Shown piece by piece: positions 9,515-20,307 of a stretch of 64,000 nucleotides of DNA. Below the pieces are notes generated by a model. The model ran no database searches. It was not told the origin of the DNA and saw nothing but the letters and a program-made list of their open reading frames with translations. How positions within the stretch are numbered: position 1 is the first letter of the stretch; each line of letters begins with the position of its first letter. The translations under genes were made by a program, and so were the position numbers. Origin of the DNA: Arabidopsis thaliana (taxonomy: Eukaryota; Streptophyta; Magnoliopsida; Brassicales; Brassicaceae); the NCBI RefSeq assembly GCF_000001735.4, contig NC_003071.7:17273443-17337442 (forward strand), written 5' to 3'.

Positions 9515-11822
9515 ATGGCTTCATCAGATTCGTCTTACTCTCGGAAATTCTTACTCATCACCTTTCTTCCTCTTTCCTTGGCCTGCTTGGCCTTCCTCCT
9601 CCAATGGCGAAGCGGAGTCAACGATTCCGTTACGCAGTGGTTTGATGATAACTATCCGTTCCCAGGAATGGCCACTGTCTCCGAGAAACGTTCTCTTCGT
9701 TCTGATTCGAGCTGCGTTTCTCTTCTGGGTCAGAGCCGTACGCAAGCGTTTCCTTATCTCCGAGATTTGAAGCTTGATCACAAGCCCGATCTTAAACCTA
9801 GGGTTAGAAATCTTGGTTTTCAATTTGATGGGTTTTGAGAAATGTTAAGACTTGATTCATTTGATGATGTAAAAATCGATTTTTTTTTGTAGATATGTAT
9901 AACGACGAGCACTTCTGCTGGGTTAGAGCAGACATTGCCATGGATATTCTATCACAAGGTCATTGGAGTTGAAACTTTTTATCTATTTGTTGAAGGCACT
10001 GCTGCTTCCCCAAACGTTTCTCGAGTTTTGGAGACAATCCCTGTGAGCTTTTACGAGTCTTGTTTTGTTATAGTTGCTCTGTTCATGAATCCTGATGTTT
10101 GGCTTTATGTTACCTTCTAATTCTCAGTGATGATATTTGTTTGCAGGGTGTAAATGTTATATACAGGACAAGAGAGTTAGAAGAAGAACAAGCTAAAAGG
10201 TATTCTTGTGTTTTGTCTGTCATTAAGTTATGGATTTAGAGCCATGTAGATTAGAAAAATGGAGGATTTGAAGGAACCACCTCTGGTTATTTAGACATAC
10301 CTAGATATATTGGTGTCTCATTGGTGTGCTCTTGTGTTATGCTTCTTTGCATCTTGTTCTTCAAAACTGAAATGGTTCTTTGCATCTTGTTCTTTCAAAA
10401 AAGATCATTTCATTTGAAGTTTTATTACATTTTCTTTGGTTTATAGCCGGATATGGAATGAGACTTGGTTGGAGAAGTTTTTCTACAAACCGTGTAATTA
10501 CGAATTATTCGTCAAACAAAACTTGAATATGGAAATGGCTATCACCATGGCAAGGGTACCTGTTACATTCAGTTAGTCACTAGAAAGATAAATTATAGAA
10601 TTGCCAACTTTTTTCACATTCTCTCCTTTTGCTTGGTATATTATAGGATGCTGGTATGGACTGGATACTGCATCTTGATACTGATGAGCTTGTACATCCT
10701 TCTGGAACCCGTGAATATTCCTTGAGAAATTTGCTCAGAGATGTTCCTGCAGATGTGGATGAAGTTATCTTTACAAATTACGTGAGTTAAAAGTCTTTGA
10801 AGACATTGGAATTGGGGTTTCTTTCTTTGGTTTGACGATGGTGATGACTCGCAAATGTTCCTTTTTCAGGAGAGCAGCGTTGAGCGAGATGATATCAAGG
10901 AACCTTTCACTGAAGTACAGAACATTATCATCTAGAGCTTGCTATCTTGGGACATATCTTCATATGAGTTTTATCATCAAAAGTGTTTGTTTTTGAACTT
11001 TTAGGTATCAATGTTCAAGAAGAATTTTAAACATCTTCCTAGAGAAGTTTACTATGGAAACTATAAAGAGGCAACTCGTGGCAATCCAAACTATTTTCTT
11101 ACCTATGCAAATGGGAAATCCGCTGCTCGGATTCAAGACCATCTTCGGCCCAATGGTGCTCATCGCTGGCACAACTACAAGACGTATCCAAAGTATGTTC
11201 TTTTCCTCACTTAGCTTAAACATAGACATTCATTCTTTTGCTTTTGTAATCTGACATTGATTCCATCTTTGTTGTGACAGCATCAAGGAACTAGACGAAG
11301 CTGCGATTCTTCACTACACTTACTCGAAATTTTCAGATCTTACTTCAAGACGTGATCGATGTGGCTGCAAACCAACAAAAAAAGATGTCAAGAGATGTTT
11401 CATGCTAGACTTTGACAGAGCCGTAAGCTAGTTTTGATTTGTTTATGTCGATTAGTATAGTTCTTGTTCATCACATTTTGTATTTGTTTTTGTTTCTGCA
11501 GGCATTCATCATTGCTTCAACTTCAACTTCAGAGGAAATGCTCCAATGGTACAGAGAAAGAGTTGTATGGACTGACGATAATTTGATCCTAAAACTTCTT
11601 AGGAAAGGAATTCTGACTCGCATTTATGCACCAATGGTCAGTTAGTTTTACTACTAAATCTACATCCTCTTTTAAATGCTTTTCATTGAACAAAGCTATC
11701 ATCTATCTCAGGTTATAATCCAAGAGCTAAGAGAAGCCGGTGTTTTCAGCTCAGTGGTAACTTCAGCTCATATGTCTCTCTCAAAGAATAGAAGCAACTC
11801 TTCAACCTCAAGCAACTACTAG
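9515..11822 (+). CDS. GT92-family (DUF23-like) glycosyltransferase
   Basis: Ten exons join in phase to 451 residues: 9515-9802, 9893-10042, 10147-10199, 10447-10555, 10647-10781, 10870-10914, 11005-11192, 11281-11422, 11502-11636, 11712-11822. Residues about 11-30 ([20 protein letters not shown]) form one membrane anchor near the N-terminus, as in type II Golgi enzymes. The middle has [15 protein letters not shown], with a DxDE metal-binding motif at residues 211-214. This is followed by [13 protein letters not shown] and [10 protein letters not shown], as in the GT92/DUF23 family, whose members transfer galactose to wall or glycan acceptors. The C-terminal half has a Cys cluster (RCGCKP). 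A Ser-rich tail ends the protein. From memory this is about AT2G41451. Acceptor unknown. Confidence 0.85.
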
Positions 11823-12288
11823 GAAGGTGTTGGAGTTTGATCTTGTTGGTGAATCTTAAGCAGTATCAGCGATACCACCGAAAGCATCTCCAGGCTTGGA
11901 AAAAATCCAAAATGTTTAATTATAACTTTCTTGAAAATAGACTTCAAAAACTTGCAGAGAGATGAAACAGAGATTTTCTGTACATTTTCGACAAGATTTT
12001 TTTTTTGCTTAGGTAACTATACAAGAAGAACATTAGAGCAGGCTTTGTGGATCTACTTGGACCATTAATATACATTCTATGTAAAATGCTTGGATTTTTC
12101 TGTTGGTCTTGAATCTTGATATGAAGAAGGAATCATAGTATGATAGTGTCTGTGTTTAAAGACTAGTGTTATAGAGTGACCAAAAGACAGTGGAGTGGGC
12201 GCGTGTCATATACGCGCGTACGAGCTTTTTTTTTGGCGGTTCTTTGCCTCTCCTTCCTCTCGAGTCTCGAGTTTGTGCCCTTTATTCG
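11823..12288. other. Intergenic; 3' UTR of the GT92 gene and promoter of ARP
   Basis: The first part is the glycosyltransferase 3' region. Around 12198-12220 lies a CG-rich near-palindrome (GCGCGTGTCATATACGCGC), unusual in this AT-rich DNA. It is followed by an E2F-type site and a pyrimidine-rich leader running to the ATG at 12289. No other coding exon is seen. Confidence 0.6.
12232..12239 (+). promoter_or_regulatory. E2F-type site upstream of ARP
   Basis: TTTGGCGG lies 50 bases before the ARP start codon, directly after a T-run. It fits the plant E2F consensus TTTSSCGS. A base-excision-repair gene is a plausible E2F target. Confidence 0.5.
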
Positions 12289-15200
12289 ATGAACAACGTT
12301 CTTCAGTTTGGTCTCCAGAGCTCCGCCATATATGTCGCCAAGTACGGTTCTGTCTGAAATCTTTTAATAACTGATTCGACTTGTTTAGTTGATTATCCTT
12401 GAAAATTTAGGTTTAGAACCCCAGAAACCAGTTTGGTTTAGAACGACTGAATTGTCGCCTCTTCTTCTTCTTGAAATTTAGGGCTTATTTTGTGTTGTTG
12501 TTACTCCTGAATCGTTTCGGAAAAATTAAACCTTTTAGTCGTTGATTTCGGATTTCTTCTAGGTTCTGTTTCATTTAGCTGATGTTTGGAATCTCAAAGC
12601 TGTGACCTTTTTTCTCAACTTTTTATGTTTTCCAAAATTTTATTGTATGAAATTTCGTGATTGATGATGATTCTAGGTTTCTGGTGGTGCCTCTTAGGAG
12701 TTTGAGAGTTGGTTCATCTTTCGTTGGAGTTGGAGTGGGAACAAGAAGTTTCAACAAGAGGCTAATGTCAAATGCTACAGCTTTCTCTATCAACAACAGC
12801 AAGCGAAAGGAACTCAAGATACCAGGAGCAGCTATTGATCAGAATTGTCATCAGATGGTTTGTGCTAAGATTGTGATTCATTTGTTCACTTGCACTAGTG
12901 TAGCTAAGGGTTTTTGTTTGGTTTGCTTGTTTAATTGTTGGTTTTGATGTGTAGGGAAGTGATACTGATAGAGATGAAATGGGAACTCTTCAAGATGATC
13001 GAAAGGAAATTGAGGCGATGACTGTTCAAGAACTTAGATCCACGTTGAGGCAAGCTTATGCTCCCCTTCTTTTCTCTTGCTGCTTTGTTATTGTTTATGT
13101 GGACATCCAGATTCTTGTTCATTATTTAAACATGTGGAACGTTTTTGTATTGTGTTACAATGGTTTTGATTATAGGAAACTTGGGGTACCTGTGAAAGGA
13201 CGCAAACAAGAACTTATCTCAACTTTACGACTTCATATGGACAGCAATTTACCTGGTATGTAACTGCACACCAAGAACACACACTTTTCTATTTCATATA
13301 ATCATATCGAGAAAAAGGCATGAACTTGTTTGCATTTAGTAGTTGTCTAAGCTTGTTCCATTTGAATTAGAATAAAAGTCTCAAAACTGCTATAGCTTCT
13401 GATTATTTGGTGAAAGCAGTAAAGAATTTTGGTTCGGAGCTGCGTCTGTTTTACATTTTCTCTTGAAGTGAAAACCAAGTCCTTTCCTGTTTATCAATGT
13501 CAGATGAAATTTCTGTTTCAGATCAAAAGGAAACTTCTTCGTCCACCCGTTCGGATAGTGTCACCATCAAAAGAAAGATCAGCAACAGGGAAGAGCCTAC
13601 TGAAGATGAATGCACTAACTCTGAAGCTTATGACATTGAACACGGAGAAAAAAGAGTAAAACAGTCTACTGAGAAAAACTTGAAAGCTAAAGTTTCTGCG
13701 AAAGCTATCGCGAAAGAACAGAAGTCATTGATGAGAACAGGTTTGTCGCGTGTTAAAATAAACGAATTTTATGTAATAAATACTGGTATCTACATAGAGT
13801 ATTATAAAACATGCGTGTGATTAATCTACGTAGGTAAGCAGCAAATTCAGTCAAAAGAAGAAACATCATCGACCATCTCTAGTGAATTACTGAAAACTGA
13901 AGAAATTATCTCATCCCCGAGTCAAAGTGAACCGTGGACTGTACTTGCTCATAAGAAGCCTCAGAAGGACTGGAAAGCTTACAACCCAAAGACAATGAGA
14001 CCTCCCCCTCTACCAGAGGGTACCAAATGTGTGAAAGTTATGACTTGGAATGTTAATGGACTGAGAGGATTGTTGAAGTTTGAGAGCTTCTCTGCTCTGC
14101 AGCTTGCCCAAAGAGAAAATTTTGACATCTTGTGCTTGCAGGAGACTAAACTCCAGGTCATAACTTTAGACCCTTCTTAAGTTGTTTCTGCTCTATATTT
14201 TAAACACAGCCAATCTAGAAATCTCTTGTACTAAAGACATACGCAAACTTATGACAGGTGAAAGATGTTGAGGAAATTAAGAAAACTCTTATTGATGGCT
14301 ATGATCATAGTTTCTGGTCCTGCAGCGTCTCAAAACTTGGCTACTCTGGAACTGCAATAATCTCACGGGTAACAGAAGAATGTACTCATTTGTTATCTGA
14401 TACGTCAAAGTGAATTGTATGTGTTTTGATCAGTTTGGTCTTTTGACAGATAAAACCACTCTCAGTTAGATATGGTACTGGTCTATCTGGTCATGACACG
14501 GAAGGGCGTATTGTAACTGCTGAATTCGACTCCTTCTACTTGATAAATACTTATGTCCCTAATTCCGGAGATGGATTAAAAAGACTGGTACTCAAATAAT
14601 AGTATTGTATTTTATTGTCACGGTTGACATATATACTCTACTAATCTTTGTATTCTAACGAGTGGATTCCGTGGGTTTTCAAGTCATACAGGATCGAAGA
14701 ATGGGATCGAACCCTCAGCAATCACATCAAAGTATGAAACGTTTCTTCAGAGTTTCTTTATTTTGTTGTATTTGTCCTTGTTACACGAGCTCAATGGCCC
14801 TTTTGCATCTGCAGGAGCTGGAGAAGTCTAAGCCTGTAGTCTTGACGGGTGATCTAAACTGTGCTCATGAAGAAATTGACATCTTCAATCCTGCGGTAAC
14901 TATAACTCGAATGCTTCTTCTCGAACAGTAATCTCTCAGTTTTCTTAGTTCTTCACCATATCTTGTAACTAGGGGAACAAAAGAAGTGCTGGTTTTACAA
15001 TAGAAGAAAGGCAGTCCTTTGGTGCAAACTTGTTAGACAAGGGATTTGTAGATACCTTTAGAAAACAACATCCTGGTGTTGTCGGTTACACTTATTGGGG
15101 TTATCGCCATGGTGGCCGCAAAACCAACAAAGGTAATTAAGTTTGTTTGGTACATATTCAGATTCATATGTTTGGTTTTTAAACTGGTGAAATGGTGTGA

Positions 15201-15327
15201 AACAGGATGGAGACTGGACTACTTCTTGGTGTCCCAATCAATTGCGGCCAATGTCCATGATTCTTACATCCTCCCTGATATCAATGGAAGTGATCATTGC
15301 CCCATTGGCCTTATTCTCAAGCTCTGA
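12289..15327 (+). CDS. ARP: Apurinic/apyrimidinic endonuclease-redox protein
   Basis: Twelve exons join in phase to 542 residues: 12289-12341, 12677-12857, 12955-13049, 13176-13255, 13504-13740, 13834-14156, 14258-14368, 14450-14587, 14684-14731, 14815-14895, 14973-15132, 15206-15327. The first about 60 residues are Ser/Arg/Val-rich without acidic residues, like a plastid transit peptide. Residues about 98-135 form a SAP DNA-binding motif ([19 protein letters not shown]). From about 282 comes an exonuclease III/APE1 domain with the catalytic blocks [22 protein letters not shown] and SDHCPIG. The enzyme cleaves DNA 5' to abasic sites in base excision repair. The intron after 13049 begins with GC, not GT. 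From memory this is AT2G41460. Confidence 0.92.
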
Positions 15328-15923
15328 TTTGTTCAAAATTTCACCATTCCCAGCTTTTTGCTAAAGTCTTGAGTAGATTGTAGCTAGAGAGTCACATGTT
15401 TTGCTTCTAGAGAGAGCTTGCTCATGTAAAAATATGGAATAATATATCTATCAGTAAACAGGCTCCAAACAATCTGAGTCTTGTCCAATCTCTCATTGCT
15501 CTTACTGTATTTCTTCGGAATAGAAACAACAAATTAACCCATCAATTGAGTTAGATTGGAACCTCACCATCTCTTTCTAAACACTAATAAGCTTCCTCTC
15601 GATTTATTCACCGTCAGGTTCAATGGCTCCTAAGCGCCGTAGTTACATATCCTCCCAATGGTTCCTTCCTTAGCACAAGCTTTATACTCGTGCGGATGGT
15701 GGAGGATGATGCTCTCTGTATTCTTCGGAATTGGATCAGCCGGTATGACGTGGCGGAGACAAATCGCGTTTGGTCGATCGCAGTTGTTGCAGATCTGTTG
15801 GCGACGATGCGCATCTGGCTCGCTCCTCCATCGTCACTGCTCTGTCCCGCGAGCGAATCCGAGATTAATGGAAATGTCGATACGTCGTCGTTTGGTATAT
15901 TAGTGGTATTGCATCGTTTTAAC

Positions 15924-16090
15924 TAAGGTTGTGAATGGTGACCAAAACCGCACTCAAAACCGCACCGCAACAGTGCTGTAACAGTATCAAAATCTCTACA
16001 TATACATATGTATCTATGTATTTTCGTAACTATTTGAACCATACCGCACTTCTCCCGCACCGCAAAACGCAGTCACCATTCAGAGCCTAA
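15924..16090. mobile_element. Small TIR element (hAT-like MITE)
   Basis: The left end reads TAAGGTTGTGAATGGTGAC. The right end, reverse-complemented, reads TTAGGCTCTGAATGGTGAC. That gives about 17 bases of terminal inverted repeat with two or three mismatches. The interior has repeated ACCGCA words near both ends (CAAAACCGCACTC and CGCACCGCAAAACGC). The flanks GTTTTAAC and GTTGTGAA could be a decayed 8-base target duplication, which would point to hAT. The element is too short to encode anything. Confidence 0.55.
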
Positions 16091-16234
16091 GTTGTGAACG
16101 ACGTCGTTTGCGCTATTAGCAACTATGATGCCAAGTGTTGGAAAGAATGTTTTAAAAGAACAGTAATAATAAGATTTTGAGGATGAAGGTGATGTTGAAA
16201 GAAGAGGTAGGAGAGTGCAAGTATCAAGAAAAAA

Positions 16235-16350
16235 TATGATATGACAGAAATCTGTAACATGCCATAACTATAATAAAAGATTATTAAATTTACTTCAAGA
16301 CATTAAAATCAACTAAGAGACTCGACATGAGGAAAGTCAGGACTGATTTC
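16235..16350 (-). repeat. Inner inverted-repeat flank (partner 3957-4110)
   Basis: The reverse complement carries the same ordered words as 3957-4110 (TGACTTTCCTCATGTCG, TCTTAGTTGATTTTAAT, GGCATGTTACAGATTTCTG). It lies directly downstream of the minus-strand K-box gene, so the 3' ends of both arrays face each other across the three-gene core. Confidence 0.8.
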
Positions 16351-16509
16351 TGTGATACTTAAAAGTCAATAATATAGTCCGAAAGTATAATAAGGGAGGA
16401 GACGATACAAGATAAAATTATGTCCAAGTCAATAATATTAGGGAGGGGAAATAAGAAGCAGCTACATGAGTCTAGCATAGCATCGCAAAATGTTCCACTA
16501 TTGGTCATA

Positions 16510-19500
16510 TTAGACATTTAGATGCTCATGCAAACCATGAAATCCGTGGTGTATCTGATCCCAAAGTATATTCAGCTCCATGTAACTCATACTTGTCAGC
16601 TCTCTGCCATTCATTCTCCTGTAAGGATTCAAAGAAACACATAAGAACCAAAGTGACAGACACTATTTTGCAGAGCAACAAGTGTGAAATGTCATTACTC
16701 CTTCAACAGCCATAATCTCTCCAATTCTCTGTGCATAGGTTCAGCTTTTCGTTTCTCGAATTCTCTCTGCCTTCGCGACTGCAACAACATAAGCAATGAG
16801 AGGCAAGATAAGAGACAAAGTGAATATACATCTATATATATAGATATATAGGTACCACTGGTGGTGCTCCATCCTCCTGTTTCTGTTGTCCCTCTCCGGA
16901 GCTGTTATATATCCCATAATATACCCAGAGCAAGTCAGACTTTACTTTTGCACAATAGGTTCAGTAATTAAAAAAAAAGCAAGACAACATAATGTGTTTT
17001 TATTCACAACCTTAGAACCTAAGTAAGTGATGATCTCTCTCATATTCTAAGACATCAAGGATTCCAATAATAGCTAGATAATTAAATCAACATAACAAAG
17101 AAACGAGAGAGGATCGGATTCTGCGATAAAATAACTGATTTCATATTTTTTTTATTAGCCAGGTACTGATTCAACAAATGAAACCCAAGACAAACCGAAC
17201 CCATTGGACATAGATAGATAGATAGATACAAATTGTTATAACTAAAAAGTTTTCTATTTATTACCCGCGGTTAGAGAATCTGCAAGGAACCAAAACCCTT
17301 CTCCTCCTCGTACCTTCATTATCAACCCCTGCTTCATTCTTCTGCAAAAGAAAAGTTGGGGCTCACTATTTATGTCAAATATCTAAATCCCGGAGAAGAT
17401 AAGAAAAATAATTGGGAAAATGTACGAAAGCTTCAAACATGGAAATAACTGCAAGATCAAACATGCAATATCAGCATGCCTTTTTTTTTTTTTTTTTTTT
17501 TTTTAGTATTATAAATTAAAATCCCAATGGGCTGGGCCTTGGGCCATACAAACTTGGAAACAGATACAAAAAGGAGATCGGAAAATGTCACCGGAAATTA
17601 GAACGGAAGCTCGGAACTTGTTGATTCCCGGTGGCAGAGAGTCATACAAAATCAGCATGCCTTCTTCCTCATTAATTCACAAACAAATCTTGTTGGGCGA
17701 CACTGACGTAATGTACTGTTGTTTTAAGTCTTTACCTTTGCAGCCTCTTCCAGCTTCATTTTGTCCTGTCATAAATTAAACATGATGTTTGAGAATTACA
17801 AGATTTTTCACTAATATGAGAAAGAAGAATTCTCATCTGTCTGTCTAAATTTGTGTACTAACCATATGCTTCTCCACAATGGGCAAGACATCATCTAGAC
17901 GGTTTCTAAGTACTTGCAGCTCCTCGAAACTCAAACCGTCGAGATCCTTACCAGTCATTCTCCGGGGAATATAAAGGAAAGCTCAGCAAGTGGAAAGAAA
18001 CAAACAGAGAAACTTGAGAACAAGAAACGGTTACATACCTGGTCAAAAGCCGTAATCTCTTGACTTCGCTCTCCATAGACTAGGCAATTGGTGTAAGAAC
18101 AATATGTGAGGCAAAACAGAGAGATAAAAAGTTGAAAACGGTATTCGTGTACATACCAGTGCTTCATGTTCTTGTTTGTGTGGCCTTAGTTCGTCGTATC
18201 TGGAAAGAGATTGCAAACCACCAGAAGAAGTCAGGGTTGGTTTGATGAGTAATTACGTTGCAGAGGAGAATCATGAACTAACAGATCAAAACTTAGAAGC
18301 TAGAGCTAGATGATCTCTATAGATAGATTATCTCTGCTTCTACAAAGCCCAGTAATAGCTTACCAAGAAAAAAAAACTGCAGAATCAGATTTTGCAACGG
18401 ATTCCATACCAATTACCTAGGAGCTATAATTCAACAACAAAACTCTAGAAATATACCTGCGGCTGCTGGATAATCCGCAGAAATCGCAGAGCAATCTCGC
18501 ATCCTTGGTCAAATCTCTGCGCCTCCTCTTCAGAAATGGCGAGGAAGTGTCATCATCTTTATCATTGTCCGATGAATACCTCTCTTGTTCAGCTAACCTT
18601 GAGGTTGATTCCTTATTGTTCTGGTAAACAAAGTACGACACGATTAGAGAATAAAAGAAGTGGTTTCGATTTGCTACTTGGAACATGTATACATTGATAA
18701 ATCTATACCTTCTCGCGCTGCCTTGCAGCAACTTGTTCCTCCCTTGGTCTATTCATTTGGACAAGCAAACCCAACAAAGCATTTAATATCTGATTGTCAA
18801 GTGAGAGCAGGTCACGAGATGACATACCCTCGAGCTCTCTACCGTTCATTCTCCTGTGAGGATGGGAAAAAAAAAAACCAAATTGAAAAGCTGAGACTCT
18901 TGCAGAGCAAGAAGAGGGAAATGCTGATGAGTTGTATTACTCGTTAACAAGCCACAATCTCTCAAACTCGCTCTGCAATGATTCAGAGTATCTTCTCTCG
19001 AATCTCGCCTTCTTTAACAGCTGCAAGAACAGGAGCATTTTACATACACAAGCTGAGGCTAAAAAAGAGACAGGACAAGAAGAGAGTGTACACAGACCAG
19101 CAGCGCTCCATCATCTCGTTGTCTTTGTTCAGAGCTGAATATATTCATAATACATGGAGAGCAAGTCAGGTTTTAGACTTACACAATAAACAAAAAGCGA
19201 GATATCATAGCTTGCTATTCTGCACCAAGACAGCTACAACAACATCGAAAACCAAGTGGTATCTCTCAGGATAAAGGATTCAAGTCCTAGTGTCGAGTCA
19301 AATAGAAGTAATAAGCAAAGAAGACGACAAAAAAAAAAAAACAGGTTTCACATTCATATATGGTTCACACAAGAACAAAAGAAACTAATTTGCATAGAGG
19401 TACAAATTGTTCTAACCAAAGGTGACAAGTGAGTTCATTATTGTAGCTATGAGAATACCTGTTGCATGGGACCAAAACCCCTCTCCTCGTACCATCACTC

Positions 19501-20307
19501 TCATTCTGAGCTTCCTTCTTCTGCAAAATTGTAAAGATATATATAAGGAAAGGGAAATTGAATGAGAAACTAGCAACGTTTTTTATGAATTAAAAAACTT
19601 TACCCTTTCGTCTTCTTCTAGCTTTATCATCTTCTCCTGCAATAGTGAAACAAGATGTTTGAGAATGAGAGCATTTTCAATAATAGGAGAAGGGAGTCGG
19701 AGGTCATCCTTCCCACCCCCCTAAATGGAAGTTTCCTCACCTTTTGGTCCAACACAGTGCGACTAACATCCTTAAGACGACTTTCAAGTGCTTGCAGCTC
19801 GGTGAAATGAGCATCGTCGTCTTTTCCAGTCATTCTCCTGAGAGTAAGAAAGAAAGACAAGTCAAAGTCATATAAACCAAAGTGAAGCAGTAGAACAAAA
19901 AAAGTAGTAGTAGATGTACATACTTGATCAAAAACCGTAATCTCTCCACCTTTTCCCGCAGCTGCAAGAAGAAGACATATATGTGTATATATATATATAT
20001 ATGATTTGGAAATTCAGTAGAGGACACAAGGAAATAATTGCATATACCACATTGTCTTGTTCAGAGGAGCCACATCCATATCTGGAAAAAAAGTCAAGGC
20101 TTTTATTAGCTCAAAGAGATACTATTTGGCTAAATGAGATTGATCAACCTTTTTCTAATCATAATCATGTTGGAGCCCCAGTAACTAGCTAGCTAAAGCA
20201 ACAATCTAAAGATACAGATTGGGGATGGTTTCCATATTCCAATTACCAGAGACTAATTCAACAGCTAAACCCTACCTGTTGCTGGAGAACTCGCAGTAGT
20301 TGCACAT
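16510..20307 (-). CDS. Fused double-unit MADS-derived K-box protein
   Basis: Eighteen exons join in phase to 414 residues, in transcription order: 20307-20276, 20081-20048, 19961-19924, 19837-19741, 19636-19604, 19520-19459, 19134-19098, 19020-18941, 18853-18709, 18620-18457, 18199-18157, 18079-18039, 17959-17863, 17765-17736, 17341-17265, 16901-16856, 16778-16699, 16618-16510. The first nine repeat the plan of the last nine, and each unit has two K-box-like modules (RMTGKD, RMNGREL). Exon 10 is a hybrid: its first half matches the tail exon of the gene at 15-623 (SSDNDKD) and its second half the collapsed MADS exon (KRRRRDLTKD, LLCDFCGLSS). The ATG at 20307 (MCNYCEFSSNR) is chosen because an in-frame TAG lies just upstream of the homologous region and there is no earlier ATG. 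A different 5' exon is possible. From memory this is about AT2G41470. Confidence 0.65.
17483..17646 (-). mobile_element. Retroposed insert with poly-A tail inside an intron
   Basis: A run of 24 T (17481-17504) followed by about 142 unique bases is flanked by the direct repeats CAATATCAGCATGCCTT (17466-17482) and CAAAATCAGCATGCCTT (17647-17663), 16 of 17 identical. Read on the minus strand this is a short sequence ending in poly-A, bounded by a target-site duplication: the hallmark of LINE-driven retroposition. I see no tRNA-type A/B boxes, so it may be a truncated retrotranscript and not a classic SINE. It sits in the intron between 17341 and 17736. Confidence 0.75.

Larger units (their letters stand above)
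15328..16509. other. Intergenic with a hAT-like MITE and inverted-repeat flank
   Basis: 15620-15926 has open frames on both strands and a higher GC content than its surroundings, but I recognise no domain, so it is left uncalled. 15924-16090 is a small element with terminal inverted repeats. 16235-16350 is the inverted copy of 3957-4110. The remaining stretch to 16509 is the 3' flank of the minus-strand K-box gene. Confidence 0.5.

Noticed and set aside
15620..15926. Overlapping open frames on both strands downstream of ARP
   Set aside because: GC is somewhat higher and the frames are open on both strands, but no domain, splice site pair or conserved start supports a gene; left as unexplained intergenic DNA.
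17585..17779. Plus-strand frame starting MSPEIRTEARN
   Set aside because: It runs through the retroposed insert and across its target duplication into an exon of the minus-strand K-box gene. It has no homology or splice support.
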